NCBI RefSeq assembly: GCF_018598225.1
Contig: NZ_JAHESF010000001.1
Span: forward strand, 62,001-126,000
From: Chryseosolibacter histidinae
GTDB taxonomy: Bacteria > Bacteroidota > Bacteroidia > Cytophagales > Cyclobacteriaceae
Length of the DNA: 64,000 bases
Direction: 5' to 3'
Shown here: piece after piece, positions 1 to 10,400 of the stretch
Layout: every line of letters begins with the position of its first letter
Position numbering within the stretch: position 1 is the stretch's first letter
Translations under genes and position numbers: made by a program
Notes under the pieces: model-generated
Databases searched by the model: none
What the model was told of the DNA's origin: nothing
What the model saw: only the letters and a program-made list of their open reading frames with translations

Positions 1-1
1 G

Positions 2-832
2 CTGCTGCAGCAAGGCGTACAACCCGACCTGGAGGCACAAGGCATTTCAAAGGAGGTGTACGACTACATTCACCGCAGGTTGAACGGAACGGAGGTATAC
101 TTCATCAGCAACCAGGATCAGGCTGCTATGTCAGGTGATTTTTCTTTCCGCATCACCGGTAAGCAGCCTGAATTGTGGAACGCCGTTACCGGTGAAGTGA
201 AAGATGCAAAAGCGTTTCACCAGGAGGGAGGAAGGACCATCGTTCCGTTGCAGCTCGAACCGTACGGCTCTGTGTTCGTTGTTTTCCGGAAGACGATTAC
301 TATGAATAGCAAAGGACCGGAGAAGGACAATAACATAAATTACCAGATGATGAAGCAGATTTTCGGTCCGTGGAAGGTTACGTTTGATACCACCCAGGGA
401 GTTCCCGCTGCACTGGAGTTTCCGGCACTGGTAAGCTGGACCACGCGTACGGAAAAGGATCTGCGTTATTATTCGGGGAAAGCGGGCTACGCAACCACGT
501 TCGATTTTCCGGACCTCGCCAAAGGAGAACGTTACGTTATCACACTCGGCAATGTTCAGGATGTTGGCATCGCCCGCGTTACATTGAACGGCCAGGCGTT
601 GGGCATCACCTGGACACCACTGTTCAGGATCGAGGTCACCACTGCGCTCAGAGAAAAAGGTAACAAGCTTGTGGTTGAGGTAATCAACTCATGGCGTAAC
701 CGATTGGTAGGTGATCGCGAGCTCCCCGCAGAAAAACGTTTCACAAAGACGAACATCACCATCAAACCCGAATGGCAGCTTCTCGATGCCGGATTATTAG
801 GACCGGTGGAGGTTAGCAAGATCGTGCCTTGA
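2..832 (+). CDS. GH106-type alpha-L-rhamnosidase, C-terminal part (partial)
   Basis: The frame is open from the first bases of the window, so this is the 3' end (about 276 residues) of a larger gene. The first residues contain YIHRR and YFISNQ, which in GH106 family proteins follow the catalytic barrel. Residues about 110-270 form a galactose-binding-like beta-sandwich (VTLNGQALGITW, VEVINSWRNRLVGD) as at the C-terminus of GH106 and GH2-type enzymes. Known members cleave terminal L-rhamnose from plant or bacterial polysaccharides and are exported. The catalytic domain is outside the window, so activity is inferred from the tail only. It converges on the haloperoxidase-like gene. Confidence 0.75.
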   Translation: MLQQGVQPDLEAQGISKEVYDYIHRRLNGTEVYFISNQDQAAMSGDFSFRITGKQPELWNAVTGEVKDAKAFHQEGGRTIVPLQLEPYGSVFVVFRKTITMNSKGPEKDNNINYQMMKQIFGPWKVTFDTTQGVPAALEFPALVSWTTRTEKDLRYYSGKAGYATTFDFPDLAKGERYVITLGNVQDVGIARVTLNGQALGITWTPLFRIEVTTALREKGNKLVVEVINSWRNRLVGDRELPAEKRFTKTNITIKPEWQLLDAGLLGPVEVSKIVP

Positions 833-838
833 TCGGGA

Positions 839-903
839 GCGTGTCTTACGTGCCAGAAATTGCATCACTCTCGATCTGGATTACCTGCGGCACGTGAAAT
901 ACC
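839..903. repeat. REP-like 65-bp repeat, copy A
   Basis: A 65-bp segment directly after the rhamnosidase stop that recurs, imperfectly, at 25685-25747. Both copies run from GCGTG..TTACGTGCCA to GGCAC.TGAAAT. The arms ACGTGCC (848-854) and GGCACGT (889-895) are inverted, so the element can fold as a stem-loop. The function is unknown; a small dispersed palindromic repeat is the simplest reading. Confidence 0.5.
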
Positions 904-904
904 C

Positions 905-1007
905 GCACGGTCCACGGACCACGGTAGAGCGGTCAAAGCTAATCGTAGAATGGTCTTGTCATTTACACTGCACGGCTGTGGACGGTCGACTGTCGACTGT
1001 GGACCGG
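905..1007. repeat. Heptad hairpin element H1 (GTCCACG type)
   Basis: Left arm 905-927 and right arm 976-1007 consist of 7-bp words (CACGGTC, CACGGAC; CTGTGGA, CTGTCGA) in strict 7-bp register and are inverted relative to each other, around a 48-bp loop. It sits between two convergent genes and its right arm starts 12 bp from the TAG stop of the haloperoxidase-like gene. A bidirectional 3'-end hairpin is plausible, but there is no U-tract. Confidence 0.65.
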
Positions 1008-1018
1008 CGCCGCGCACA

Positions 1019-2359
1019 CTATTCGTGCCCGGTCTTCACGTCAAAGGCAGAGGAGATCACAAACTGCCCTACACGTTTTCCTTGTGCAGCGCCCTGCTCA
1101 CAGGCATCGCGAAAATGGATGCCTCCGTACAGGCGAGAGACGGCCGCCTCGTTTGCTGCCTGGTAGAAGGATTTGAATTTCCTTTCCGGGATGCCGAAGT
1201 AAACTTCAGAGGTGTCTGTGAAACCGAAATTATCGCCGAGCAGGTAAGTCAACACCACTGATACAGCGGACGATACAACGCTGTGACCACTGGTATACTC
1301 AGGGAAAGGAGGCGTTTGTAGCAAAGGGCGCCATGAAGAGTCTATCAGCTTGTTGATGGCCGTCTCCGGGCGGATCCGGTGGCTGTTGTACTTCTCCTGC
1401 CAGCAGCTGATGAAAGCATCGTGCAGCGTAAGGGCTACCAGCGTGTGCACCAGGATGGCCGAGTCAAGGGCGAGGTTCGCCTGCTTGCACGCGATACCGG
1501 TGATGCCCATCCAGTGGCCACCGGGTGAGATCTTTTTAAGACCAATGGCCATGTGGCCCGAATAGGTCACGGCAAATGGATTGCAGTCCCAGAAGCTGGC
1601 GATGGCCCTTTGTTCCGGGGTAATGTTCTTAACCGTTGTGTATACTTCCTTCATCTGCCGGTAAAATGCGCTCGTGGAATCTTTGCTATAGGGCATAGGA
1701 GCAAGGGGCGCGAACTGTGCTGCCGAGTCGAGGAAGAAAGCCCTTACCGTGCTCCACCGCGGCTCTACCGCACCCATATATTCGGGTGGTGTGGGGTACC
1801 AATGGCCTTCATCCTTCATGGGCCTGTACCGCGCGTAGGCGCTGAGCTTGTTGTAGTCGTCTGCGCGGGCATATTGCACTACCTGCCTGGCAATCTCCTG
1901 CGCATAGGCAATGTGTTGCGGCATGTTTTTGGCCGTGATCTTGCGCCCATCCCTGAAATGTTTTATTAACGCCTGCTGTTTTTCTTCCAGCATCGGTCCC
2001 GAAGGCATCAGCATGCGGCCCACTTCCAGCATGGCGTAATTGGCGCAGAAAGAAAGGTTGAGGTTGCTGCCGGCCGGAGGTGTGTTGATGGCCGGGTTCA
2101 CATTCAGCTTTGTGTTCAGATCGGCAAGCCTGCCTCCCGAAGAGAGTGACAGCGCCGTTTCATAAGCCCCCAACATCGCGTAAGCATAGAACCTGCTTGC
2201 GGCCGGAGGGTTTGCCACATCGTGCAGCATCACCTCTGACAAATGAAAAACGTTATCGGCCAGCAGCTGAAGCTCCTGCTTCCGGTCTTCTTTCTGTGAA
2301 TATCCCAGGACTGGTGCAAGCAGAATAAACGTGAAGACAATATTTTTGACCGATCTCAT
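1019..2359 (-). CDS. Vanadium-dependent haloperoxidase-like PAP2 superfamily protein
   Basis: 446 residues with a Sec signal peptide (about 1-21). The three vanadate/phosphate-binding motifs of the PAP2/haloperoxidase fold are present: K323 and R330-P331 in EKYNSHRIRP, the P-E-Y-T-S-G-H motif at 353-359, and SRLYGGIHFRD at 408-418 with the metal-proximal histidine. Family members are vanadium haloperoxidases or acid phosphatases; sequence alone does not separate these. The start codon overlaps the stop of the upstream VCBS gene by ATGA (2356-2359), so the two are translationally coupled. Periplasmic or surface location is inferred from the signal. The stop is TAG, 12 bp from heptad element H1. 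Confidence 0.85.
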   Translation of the reverse strand: MRSVKNIVFTFILLAPVLGYSQKEDRKQELQLLADNVFHLSEVMLHDVANPPAASRFYAYAMLGAYETALSLSSGGRLADLNTKLNVNPAINTPPAGSNLNLSFCANYAMLEVGRMLMPSGPMLEEKQQALIKHFRDGRKITAKNMPQHIAYAQEIARQVVQYARADDYNKLSAYARYRPMKDEGHWYPTPPEYMGAVEPRWSTVRAFFLDSAAQFAPLAPMPYSKDSTSAFYRQMKEVYTTVKNITPEQRAIASFWDCNPFAVTYSGHMAIGLKKISPGGHWMGITGIACKQANLALDSAILVHTLVALTLHDAFISCWQEKYNSHRIRPETAINKLIDSSWRPLLQTPPFPEYTSGHSVVSSAVSVVLTYLLGDNFGFTDTSEVYFGIPERKFKSFYQAANEAAVSRLYGGIHFRDACEQGAAQGKRVGQFVISSAFDVKTGHE

Positions 2360-5300
2360 TTTCCGTTCAGTTTATAAGTTTGAATACCTACGTTGTTGAT
2401 GCCCGTCAGCAGGTAGGCTTCCCCGTTGACACTGATCATTTCCATGGACTTCATATCGCCTGTGGTGCTTAAACCGGACCTCGGTTGTGGTACGTAGGTG
2501 AAATTCCCTTTTCCGTCGCCTTCCAGCAACTGGCCGAAGTTGGCGTCGATCACGCCCATCCTGATCCGTATCGAGCTCTGGTTTCCACCCAGCAGCAGGT
2601 CCATGTTGCCATCCTTGTTGTAGTCAACCAGGGTCATGGCATACAGCGGAGCGAACTGTGCCGGTGATGGGAGCGGACGTGGTACAAACTTACCCTGCTT
2701 GTTTTCAAGGTAAACACTTTCGAGCATGGTGGCTGTCAGCGTCTGCGCGGTTTTCAGATCGGCAGCAGAAAAGACGTTGTTGAGCTGGGCGTCGGCATAG
2801 GAAGCGTAGCTGGTGAACTTGCTTCTCATGCTGTAGATCTGGTCGAGCAGCTCATCGCGGCTGGCAAACGGGTACGACTTTCCCTGAATGTAATGACACA
2901 GCATCGGATCGATGGAACCATTGTTATCGAAATCTTTATACACGAGCGTGATGGGTTCTGTTGTGCTGGCGCGAAGCTGGGTATTCAATCCAAGGTTACC
3001 GGCTACCAGGTCCATATCACCATCGTGGTCGAAGTCATGGGCCATGAGCTTGGTCCACATTCCCGCGAGCGGCGCTTCGAAAAATTGATCGCTGGCCCGC
3101 TCGAGCTTTTTTCCTTTCTGGTTCAGGAACACCTCGATCGCCATAAATTCTCCGGCAACGACCAGGTCATCCCAGCCATCTGCGTTCAGGTCTGTCCACA
3201 GGGCGTCGGTCACCATTCCGGGACGCACCAGGTCACCAGCCATGGCAGCGGTGATGTTCTCAAAACGACCGCCGTTGTTTCGCAGCAGAAAACTTTCGGG
3301 TGTAACAGGATATTTGCCGGGGATCACACGCCCGCCCACGAACAGATCGAGATCGCCATCATGGTCAAAGTCACTTGCGCTCACGCACGACTTGCTGACG
3401 GGCATCGGTGGCAGCGCATCCGCCGTAAGGGTAAATTTTCCCGTACCATCGTTGAGGTAGAGCCTGTCCAGAAGCGCCTTGTCGTTTTCTTTGTAGTCAT
3501 TGTATCCACCGCTGGCCACGTACAGGTCGGAGTCGCGGTCTCCATCCGCATCAAAGAAAATTGCATCGGCGTCGGTATGCTGTTTATTAAAAGGGGGAGA
3601 TGCTGATTCGTCGAAGTGGCCGGTGTTGTTCTGGATAAAGACCTTCCCGGGGTTGTCCTGCGTTCCCCCAGCAAAAACATCCGTTCTTCCGTCGCCGTTG
3701 ACATCGCCGGTAGCCATCACGGGTCCGCAGGGTGTGAGCATCATCGTGAGCAGGGGTTGTCTTTTAAAATCGTTGAAACCTGCTTCCGCATGAGCGTAAT
3801 TCACCAGGGTTTCCGTTTTTGTGAATACCGTTTTCCTCGGCGCTGAATTTTCTGCTATCGCATTACTTTTTGTAGCAGTACCCTCGCTGACCTTCAGCAC
3901 CTGATCTGCTTTGATATCCTTCATCACTGTTTCTGTTCCCGAAGGCCAGGTGATGCGAAGCGAATCAACCTTGCCGGCTTCGCCCAGGCCCACGTGCAGG
4001 CGATCGCCCACCGACGACTGAAATCCACGCGCGGGAATGTGTTCGAGGTACTGAACTTTTCCTTTGCTGTAAAGCGTTACCCTGGCACCGATGGCCCGCG
4101 TATTCTTTCCCGAACCGGTCAGCATCAGCTGGAGATAATGCTGCGAAGGGTTGCGCTCACGACTCTGGTTCCTGAAGACATCAGCGTTTGTATTCTGATT
4201 GCTGACGACAAGGTCGAGATCTCCGTCGTTGTCCAGGTCGGCGTACGTTGCGCCGTTTGAAAAATTAGGCGTTGCAAATCCCCACTCCGTGCTTTTGTCG
4301 GTGAACGTCAGATCGCCATTGTTCCTGTACATGTAGTCATGCACGGGTGTGGACGTCATGGTGCTCACGAGGTGAAATGTATCGGCTTTCTCTCTCGCTT
4401 TGGCTTTCTGAAAGTAGTAATCGCCTTTGTATTTGAGGAAGTCGCGGTTGGTATAATCGCGATAGTAGCCGTTGGTGACGAACAGGTCTTTCCATCCGTC
4501 GTTGTCGTAGTCTGCAAACAAGGGTGCCCAGCTCCAGTCGGTTTTTGAGATACCGGCGTACTGGCCGATCTCGCTGTAGGTTCCGTCGCCATTGTTCAGG
4601 TGCAGCATGTTGCGCATGTTCTGAAAATAGAAACCGTTGAGCACCATCACGGCGTTGTACTCATAGTTGTCAGGACCGTACAAAAGCTTTTGCCGTTTGT
4701 TGTCTTCCGGCAGCATGTCTACGGTGAAGATGTCGGGCCATCCGTCGTTGTTGATGTCACTTACATCGCAGCCCATGGAAAAGTAGGAGATGTGCTGCAT
4801 GTATTCCGTCATGCGGTCGGTGAAGGTGCCGTCGCGGTTGTTGATGTACACGTAGTCAGGCTCCACGTAGTCATTGCATACATACATGTCGAGCCATCCG
4901 TCTTTGTTGATGTCGGCTACGGTGATGCCGAGCCCGAACCCGAGCGGGTTGCCTTTAATGCCCGCCGCGGCGCTGATGTCGGTGAAGTGGCCGTTGTCGT
5001 TCCTGAACAATTTGTGGCCGGCGTACGGGTGCCTGGTGTTCTTCACCTGGGCGAATTCAAATTCACGGATCACGGTCACGTTGTGGTTGAGCAGGTACAT
5101 ATCGAGATCGCCGTCGCGGTCGAAATCGAAGAACGACGCGTGTGTCGTGTGTCCGGGATCGTCCAATCCATAAGCTGCGCCTTGTTCTGTGAAGGTCAGA
5201 TCACCATTGTTGATGAAGAGCTTGTTCTTTCTTTTTTCTGGATCGCCCTTACCGGAATAGCATACATAGATGTCCAGAAATCCGTCAGCATTGACATCGG

Positions 5301-5643
5301 CCATGGTCACGCCGGTCTTCCATCCGGAAGCACAGCTGACACCTGCCGGGGTGGCGATCTCCCTGAACTTGAAATTGCCCAGGTTGAGATACAGCGCATT
5401 GGGTTTCATGTTGCCTGTGAAGTACAGGTCTTCGAGGCCATCGTTGTTGATGTCACCGGAGGCAACACCGCCGCCATTATAAAAATATTCATAGGTAAGC
5501 ACATTCGACGTGGGGCTTTCGTCGAGCTTGTTCTTAAAGGTCACACCTGTTTTCTGCGGCGCCAGCTTTTCAAAAAGGGGCTGGGCAATTACGCTGCAAA
5601 AGAAAAGCAGTGTGGCCAAACATGTGAGTAATGTTCTTTTCAT
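2356..5643 (-). CDS. VCBS/FG-GAP repeat protein with ASPIC/UnbV domain
   Basis: 1095 residues from the ATG at 5643, chosen because it starts a clean signal peptide (MKRTLLTCLATLLFFCSVIAQ); a longer frame to 5688 adds 15 unlikely residues. Many FG-GAP/VCBS calcium-binding blades (D-x-D-x-D-G repeats such as DINNDGLED, DFDRDGDLD) give two beta-propellers. An ASPIC/UnbV domain lies at about residues 500-585 (IGARVTLYSKG, LRITWPSG). The protein is secreted and probably binds a surface partner or carbohydrate; no enzymatic activity is known for the family. It precedes and overlaps the haloperoxidase-like gene and follows a SusCD pair, suggesting one functional cassette. Confidence 0.88.
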   Translation of the reverse strand: MKRTLLTCLATLLFFCSVIAQPLFEKLAPQKTGVTFKNKLDESPTSNVLTYEYFYNGGGVASGDINNDGLEDLYFTGNMKPNALYLNLGNFKFREIATPAGVSCASGWKTGVTMADVNADGFLDIYVCYSGKGDPEKRKNKLFINNGDLTFTEQGAAYGLDDPGHTTHASFFDFDRDGDLDMYLLNHNVTVIREFEFAQVKNTRHPYAGHKLFRNDNGHFTDISAAAGIKGNPLGFGLGITVADINKDGWLDMYVCNDYVEPDYVYINNRDGTFTDRMTEYMQHISYFSMGCDVSDINNDGWPDIFTVDMLPEDNKRQKLLYGPDNYEYNAVMVLNGFYFQNMRNMLHLNNGDGTYSEIGQYAGISKTDWSWAPLFADYDNDGWKDLFVTNGYYRDYTNRDFLKYKGDYYFQKAKAREKADTFHLVSTMTSTPVHDYMYRNNGDLTFTDKSTEWGFATPNFSNGATYADLDNDGDLDLVVSNQNTNADVFRNQSRERNPSQHYLQLMLTGSGKNTRAIGARVTLYSKGKVQYLEHIPARGFQSSVGDRLHVGLGEAGKVDSLRITWPSGTETVMKDIKADQVLKVSEGTATKSNAIAENSAPRKTVFTKTETLVNYAHAEAGFNDFKRQPLLTMMLTPCGPVMATGDVNGDGRTDVFAGGTQDNPGKVFIQNNTGHFDESASPPFNKQHTDADAIFFDADGDRDSDLYVASGGYNDYKENDKALLDRLYLNDGTGKFTLTADALPPMPVSKSCVSASDFDHDGDLDLFVGGRVIPGKYPVTPESFLLRNNGGRFENITAAMAGDLVRPGMVTDALWTDLNADGWDDLVVAGEFMAIEVFLNQKGKKLERASDQFFEAPLAGMWTKLMAHDFDHDGDMDLVAGNLGLNTQLRASTTEPITLVYKDFDNNGSIDPMLCHYIQGKSYPFASRDELLDQIYSMRSKFTSYASYADAQLNNVFSAADLKTAQTLTATMLESVYLENKQGKFVPRPLPSPAQFAPLYAMTLVDYNKDGNMDLLLGGNQSSIRIRMGVIDANFGQLLEGDGKGNFTYVPQPRSGLSTTGDMKSMEMISVNGEAYLLTGINNVGIQTYKLNGK

Positions 5644-5703
5644 GAAAAGAGATAATGGTGGAGTCTCGAGGGCTGTTACAAACTGCAAGATAAAAGATAA
5701 AAG

Positions 5704-5735
5704 AAAAAGCCCCTGAATATCTCAAGGGCTTTTTA
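5704..5735 (-). terminator. Intrinsic terminator of the SusC/SusD operon
   Basis: A 9-bp stem (AAAAAGCCC with GGGCTTTTT) closes a short loop, and on the minus strand it is followed by a T-rich run. It lies about 80 bp after the SusD stop and about 60 bp before the VCBS start, so the SusCD pair and the VCBS/haloperoxidase pair probably have separate transcripts. Confidence 0.8.
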
Positions 5736-5776
5736 TTTTTCACTGGCTCACATGACACGGAGCACACGGCTGCATT

Positions 5777-5811
5777 TCGCAACTCATAGCTCACGCCTCA
5801 CGGCTATGTCC
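5777..5811. repeat. Heptad array, TCACGGC type
   Basis: Five 7-bp words in register (TCGCAAC, TCATAGC, TCACGCC, TCACGGC, TATGTCC) lie directly 3' of the SusD stop codon on the minus strand. No clear inverted partner was found. It has the same position and period as the other heptad arrays but a different word. Confidence 0.5.
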
Positions 5812-5812
5812 A

Positions 5813-7423
5813 TCAGTTTCCGCCATCCCACCATACTTTTGTGGTAGGAAGATCGGGCATGGTAGCACCGGTAAGATAGTTAGGGTTGCCCGCTACTTCG
5901 TGGCTCGGCAATCTCAACTTAACCGGTATGGTTCCTCCGGTAACATTGCCCGGGTAATTGGTTGGGGTCAATGCCGGGAATCCCGTTCTTCTCCAATCTG
6001 ACCACGCATCCCACCAGTTCATGAACTTGCTCAGCCAAAGCTGCGTGCCGATGGCGTCAAGCTTAGCAGTGAGCGTACCGGCAACAGGATAGGGACGTGC
6101 GGCCAGGTAAGCGGTTACAGCAGCATCGCTTACCGCCAGCGTAGCATCGAAAGGTGTATACATCTGCATGGCAGCTTTTACGCCAGCTGCATAATGTGCT
6201 GCTGCCGTAGCTGCAGACACGCCGCCGATACCTCGTTCACCAGCTTCCGCCAGGAGGAATTCTACTTCGGCGTAGTTCATCAGCATATAGGGATCAGCGT
6301 CATCCAGCAGCTTGTCATTCATCTGAGAGAATGTTTCGGCCACTACAACACCGGTCTTGCCTTCCATGGCATCGATCATGGTTTGGTCCAGACCATTGGG
6401 CAAGCCGCGTTGCGCGAGGGGATCGGTATTGCCATTGAAGCCTTCACTGAAGATGAACAGCCTCGGATCGTCGTCAACGGTGCTGCCTGCGTTGGGTCCC
6501 TTGAGGGCATCGATCAGCGATTTGCTCAGCGTGGTGGGCTGTCCGCCGTCACCTGCAGAAAATGCTCTCGATATGCCGTTCTGGTTGGTCCACTCGTTCG
6601 GACCATCGTTCATCGGGATCCAGACGTTGTCGTCATTGGTGGTGAATACACCGCCGGCCACTGCTTTGGCAACGTACGTGTTGGCCATCGGCAGTGCCAC
6701 ATTGGAAACGCGCATCGCCAGCCGCAGCATCAGCGAGTAGCCGAACTTCTTCCACTTGGCGATATCGCCGTCATAGATAAGGTCTGCTTCTGCAAAAGCC
6801 ACATCATCGCGGTTGGTGCTCACCAGCGGTTGCATGGCCGCGGTGGCTTCGTCGAGCTCCTTCAGCAGGTCGGTGTAGATCTCCTGTTGCGTGTTGTAGG
6901 TAGGGAAGAACACCTTCTCTATTCCTTTCAGGGCTTCGTTGTACGGAATGTTACCGTAGTAGTCGGTAAGCCTGTGAAAGTTGAACACACGCAGAATGCG
7001 GGCAGCCTGCCGGATGTTATTGTTGCCTTCGTCATATCCGCCGGGACCAGTTTGTTTGATGATCTCCGCGAGGTTCTTCAGCTGATCGCCGTAGATGAAC
7101 TCCCAGGGAGCGGCATATGATTCCACATTGTCAAAATATTTATCACCGGGCGAAATGCCACCGGTAGCTGTTGACAATTGTTGTATCGCATAACCGGCGA
7201 AACCGATGTTGGTACGCCAGTCAATATACCGGTTGTCACCCGATGAACCTCCCGAAGCAGAACCCAGCTCTGCCGTGGTGAAGAGGATCGGCATCGGAAT
7301 GGTGTTCAATGCCTGCGGGTTTACGTTGAGATCATGCAGTGCATCCGTGTCACAGCCTGTCAGCGGAGAAGCTGCGATCAATGCTGCGAGGATAGTTTTA
7401 TTGATCAATTTCATCTTATGCAT
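5813..7423 (-). CDS. SusD/RagB-family glycan- or nutrient-binding lipoprotein
   Basis: 536 residues with a lipoprotein signal ending in the lipobox ASPLTGC. The body is of the SusD-like_2 type: DLNVNPQ near the N-terminus, a TPR-rich helical core (RILRVFNFHRLTDYYGNIPYNEA) and the C-terminal WWDAWSDWRRTGFP segment typical of outer-membrane SusD partners. It caps the SusC pore and binds the substrate before uptake. It starts 9 bp after the SusC stop in the same operon. An alternative start at 7414 (MKLINK) would leave a slightly shorter signal. The substrate is not deducible; there is no glycosidase in the same transcript, and some such pairs import non-glycan nutrients. Confidence 0.88.
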   Translation of the reverse strand: MHKMKLINKTILAALIAASPLTGCDTDALHDLNVNPQALNTIPMPILFTTAELGSASGGSSGDNRYIDWRTNIGFAGYAIQQLSTATGGISPGDKYFDNVESYAAPWEFIYGDQLKNLAEIIKQTGPGGYDEGNNNIRQAARILRVFNFHRLTDYYGNIPYNEALKGIEKVFFPTYNTQQEIYTDLLKELDEATAAMQPLVSTNRDDVAFAEADLIYDGDIAKWKKFGYSLMLRLAMRVSNVALPMANTYVAKAVAGGVFTTNDDNVWIPMNDGPNEWTNQNGISRAFSAGDGGQPTTLSKSLIDALKGPNAGSTVDDDPRLFIFSEGFNGNTDPLAQRGLPNGLDQTMIDAMEGKTGVVVAETFSQMNDKLLDDADPYMLMNYAEVEFLLAEAGERGIGGVSAATAAAHYAAGVKAAMQMYTPFDATLAVSDAAVTAYLAARPYPVAGTLTAKLDAIGTQLWLSKFMNWWDAWSDWRRTGFPALTPTNYPGNVTGGTIPVKLRLPSHEVAGNPNYLTGATMPDLPTTKVWWDGGN

Positions 7424-7432
7424 ATTTAGTAG

Positions 7433-10400
7433 TTAGAACCCAAGACCCAGGTTAAATCCATAGCTCCGCGTAGACGGGAAACCGAAGTATTCCAGGCCTT
7501 GCGCTCCGGCGTTGGCCGAGTAATTCGATTCAGGGTCAACATTGTCGATGTTCTTGTGCAGGATGGCAAGGTTCCGTCCCACGAAAGAGATCGTTATTTT
7601 CTGGAACGGTGTTTTGCTCAGCAACGTGCGCGGCAGGCTGTAGCCCAGGGTAAGCTGTCTCAGCTTGACGTAAGAAGCATCATAGAGGAACATGGTGGAA
7701 ATAGCGGTGCTCTCACCACCGACCGAATTCCAGTACAGACGGGCTTCGTCGGGTGTCAGATCCCTGTCGATCGGGGTCTCGTTGTTGTCGGTCACGCCCT
7801 TCACATGCAGCGGTGTTTCTCCCGGACGTCCGATGATGGATTGCTTGTGCAGACCCCACTGGGTGAGGCGGTCGTTGCTGCCGGAGAAAATGTCGCCGCC
7901 GAACTTGAAGTCGATCAGGAAGCTCAGGTTGATTCCCTTATACGTGAGCGAGTTTGTCAAACCACCTGTTAAGTCGGGAACCCCATTGCCGATCGGAACA
8001 TAATCAGCCGAAGCCAAAGGTCTTCCATCTGTCAGGTACATCGGCTGGCCGGCAGGAGATTTTTGCTGAACACGGCCGGTGATCATACCGAAAGGCTCGC
8101 CGACAATGTGTTTGATGAACACGTTCCTGGTCCGGGGCTCTTCAAGGATGAGCTCTTTCACACCGGGTAAAAGTGTGACTACTTTGTTCTTGTTCCTGGC
8201 CAGGTTCAGGGAGATATCCCAGGTCAGAGCCCCTCTTACAGGTGTGCCGGTGAGCAGCACTTCTATACCCTTGTTCTGAAGCTCGCCTACGTTCACGTCA
8301 GTGGTCCCGAATCCCGACGCTCTCGAAATGGTCGCGCGCAGGATGTCGTCCGAGGTCTTCTGAGAGTAGAACGTGAGGTCTATGCCGATCCTGTTGTCCA
8401 GGAACCGCGCATCGATCCCGAATTCGATCTCCGTTGACAGGGTGGGCTTAAGGTCAGGGTTAGGAATGTTGGCGTTGTTCTGCGATATCGCAGTGAATGA
8501 TCCCATGGTACGGGGTATGCCATCGAAACCTGCGTGTGGATTGCCATTCAGGGAGTAGGTCAGGTTGGTATTGTAAGGAAGGATGGTAGCGATACCCACT
8601 TGTGCCCACGATGCCCTCACTTTGCCGAAGCTCAGCCACGAAGGCATCGAGCTAAAGGCATCCGAGAAAACAAAGCTGGCGCCAACAGATGGATAGGTCA
8701 CGTTGTTGGTTGCCGGGTTCAGTACCGAGAACCAGTCTTCCCTTGCCGTAGCCGTTAAGAACAGGTAGCTGTTGTAGCTGATCTCTGCTGATGCGAACAG
8801 GGAGTTGATGCCCTGGCCTCTATAATCATAGGTGTAATTCCGCTGCTTGGCATTGTTGATGAAGGGCTGGAACGGAACGTTGAACCCGTTGCCGTTAACC
8901 TGGAGCCGTTCATTGCTGCGGGTCATTTTGTTTCCGCCGACAAAGGCATTGACACCGATCTTGTTGAAGGTCTTGTTGAAGCCCAGCGTCCATTCCTGGT
9001 TGATCTCGCGCACGCGGTCTTCACCTTCGTTCAAAGCGCCGCCGAGCTGATAGCCTACACCCTCAGGGGTCAGCTGTGTGCTTCTGCGTACGAACCAGTC
9101 CATACCGATGCGGCCCTGAGCGTAGAGCCAGCTTGTGAAGTCGTACCGGATCTGACCCGACGTGATGATGCGGTCTCTTTCGTCGTCATTGACATGCTGA
9201 TAGGCAGCCCACCAGGGATTTTGTCCCCAGTTGTTGGCGGCAGGCAGCAATTCCTGTCCTTCAAATTTGGGATCTTCTCCCTGACCGTAGACCTGCAGGA
9301 TGGCGGGATCAACACCGGCCGGAATGGCACCGGGTTTGTTCGGGTCGCCGATGAGGTCATCGACATTGATGTTTGCCGGCCGTCTCCAGATGGCCTGAAT
9401 GGCGTTGCCCGGAGAGTCGGATACTGTGGGACGGTTGTGTGTCTCCTCATTGGAGTAGATCACCTTGGCCACTACAGTCACTTTGTTTCCAAGCTTCGCG
9501 CTGGTGTTGAGACTCACGTTGAGCCTGTCGTAACCTGAGTTGGGAACCACTGCATCGCTCCGCAGATCAGAAACGCCGAAGCGGAAAGTTTGCTTGTCGC
9601 TACCACCGGTTACGGCCAGGCTATTGGTCCAGGCGGTACCCGTTTTGTAGAAGCGGTCCCAGTTGTCGCCGGCATTGACATAAGGTCGCATCACGCCGTC
9701 GATACCCATGTAGTTGAGGCTGGGATCGAATTTAGGTCCCCAGGCATTTTCACTCCAGTTGAACGCATCCTGAACGGTAGTAGGCCTTAAGGGCACACCA
9801 CCCTGGTAAGCGCCTGTGCCATATGAGGTCTGCAGGTCGCTGAGGTTGTTCACGGTTTCAGCAACGAAGTTGGAGTTCAGCTCGATGCCGAGTCCTTTTC
9901 TATTAGTACCTTTTTTTGTAGTGATGCTGATCACACCGTTTCCACCCCTGGAACCGTAGAGGGCGGCAGCGTTGGCGCCTTTCAGTACGGTGATGGATTC
10001 GATGTCATCGGGGTTGATGCTGGAGAGGCCGTCGCCCTGGTCCTGACCGCCCCATAGGCCAGCCTGACCGTTGTTATCGCCGAAGCTGGAGTTGTCCATG
10101 GGGATACCATCCACCACATACAACGGCTGGCTCTGGCCGCCCAGTGATTTGTTTCCGCGGATGATCACCCGCGAAGATCCGGCAGGTCCTGAAGCCATTT
10201 TGCTCACGTTAACGCCGGCCACCCTTCCTGAGAGTGATGCGCCGAGGTTGTTCTCGCGGGCTTGTGTAAAGTTGTCGCCATTTACCTGCGTGGCTGAATA
10301 CTGCAACGCCCTGGTACTTCTTTCGATACCGAGCGCGGTAACTACCACTTCGTTCAATTCGGTAACGTCTTCTGATAGGGTAACATCGATCGAGGTGCGT

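Noticed and set aside
4600-5631. A 343-codon open frame on the plus strand inside the VCBS gene
   Set aside because: It is antisense to D-x-D-x-D-G repeats, whose GAC/GAT-rich codons avoid stops on the opposite strand. The translation is valine/histidine-rich with no domain, and the minus-strand protein is unmistakable.
6194-7120. A 308-codon plus-strand frame inside SusD, and similar long antisense frames in SNF2 (27079-28008) and GH5 (45567-46535)
   Set aside because: Shadows of real genes in a GC-rich genome: no motifs, no start context, and conserved families on the other strand.
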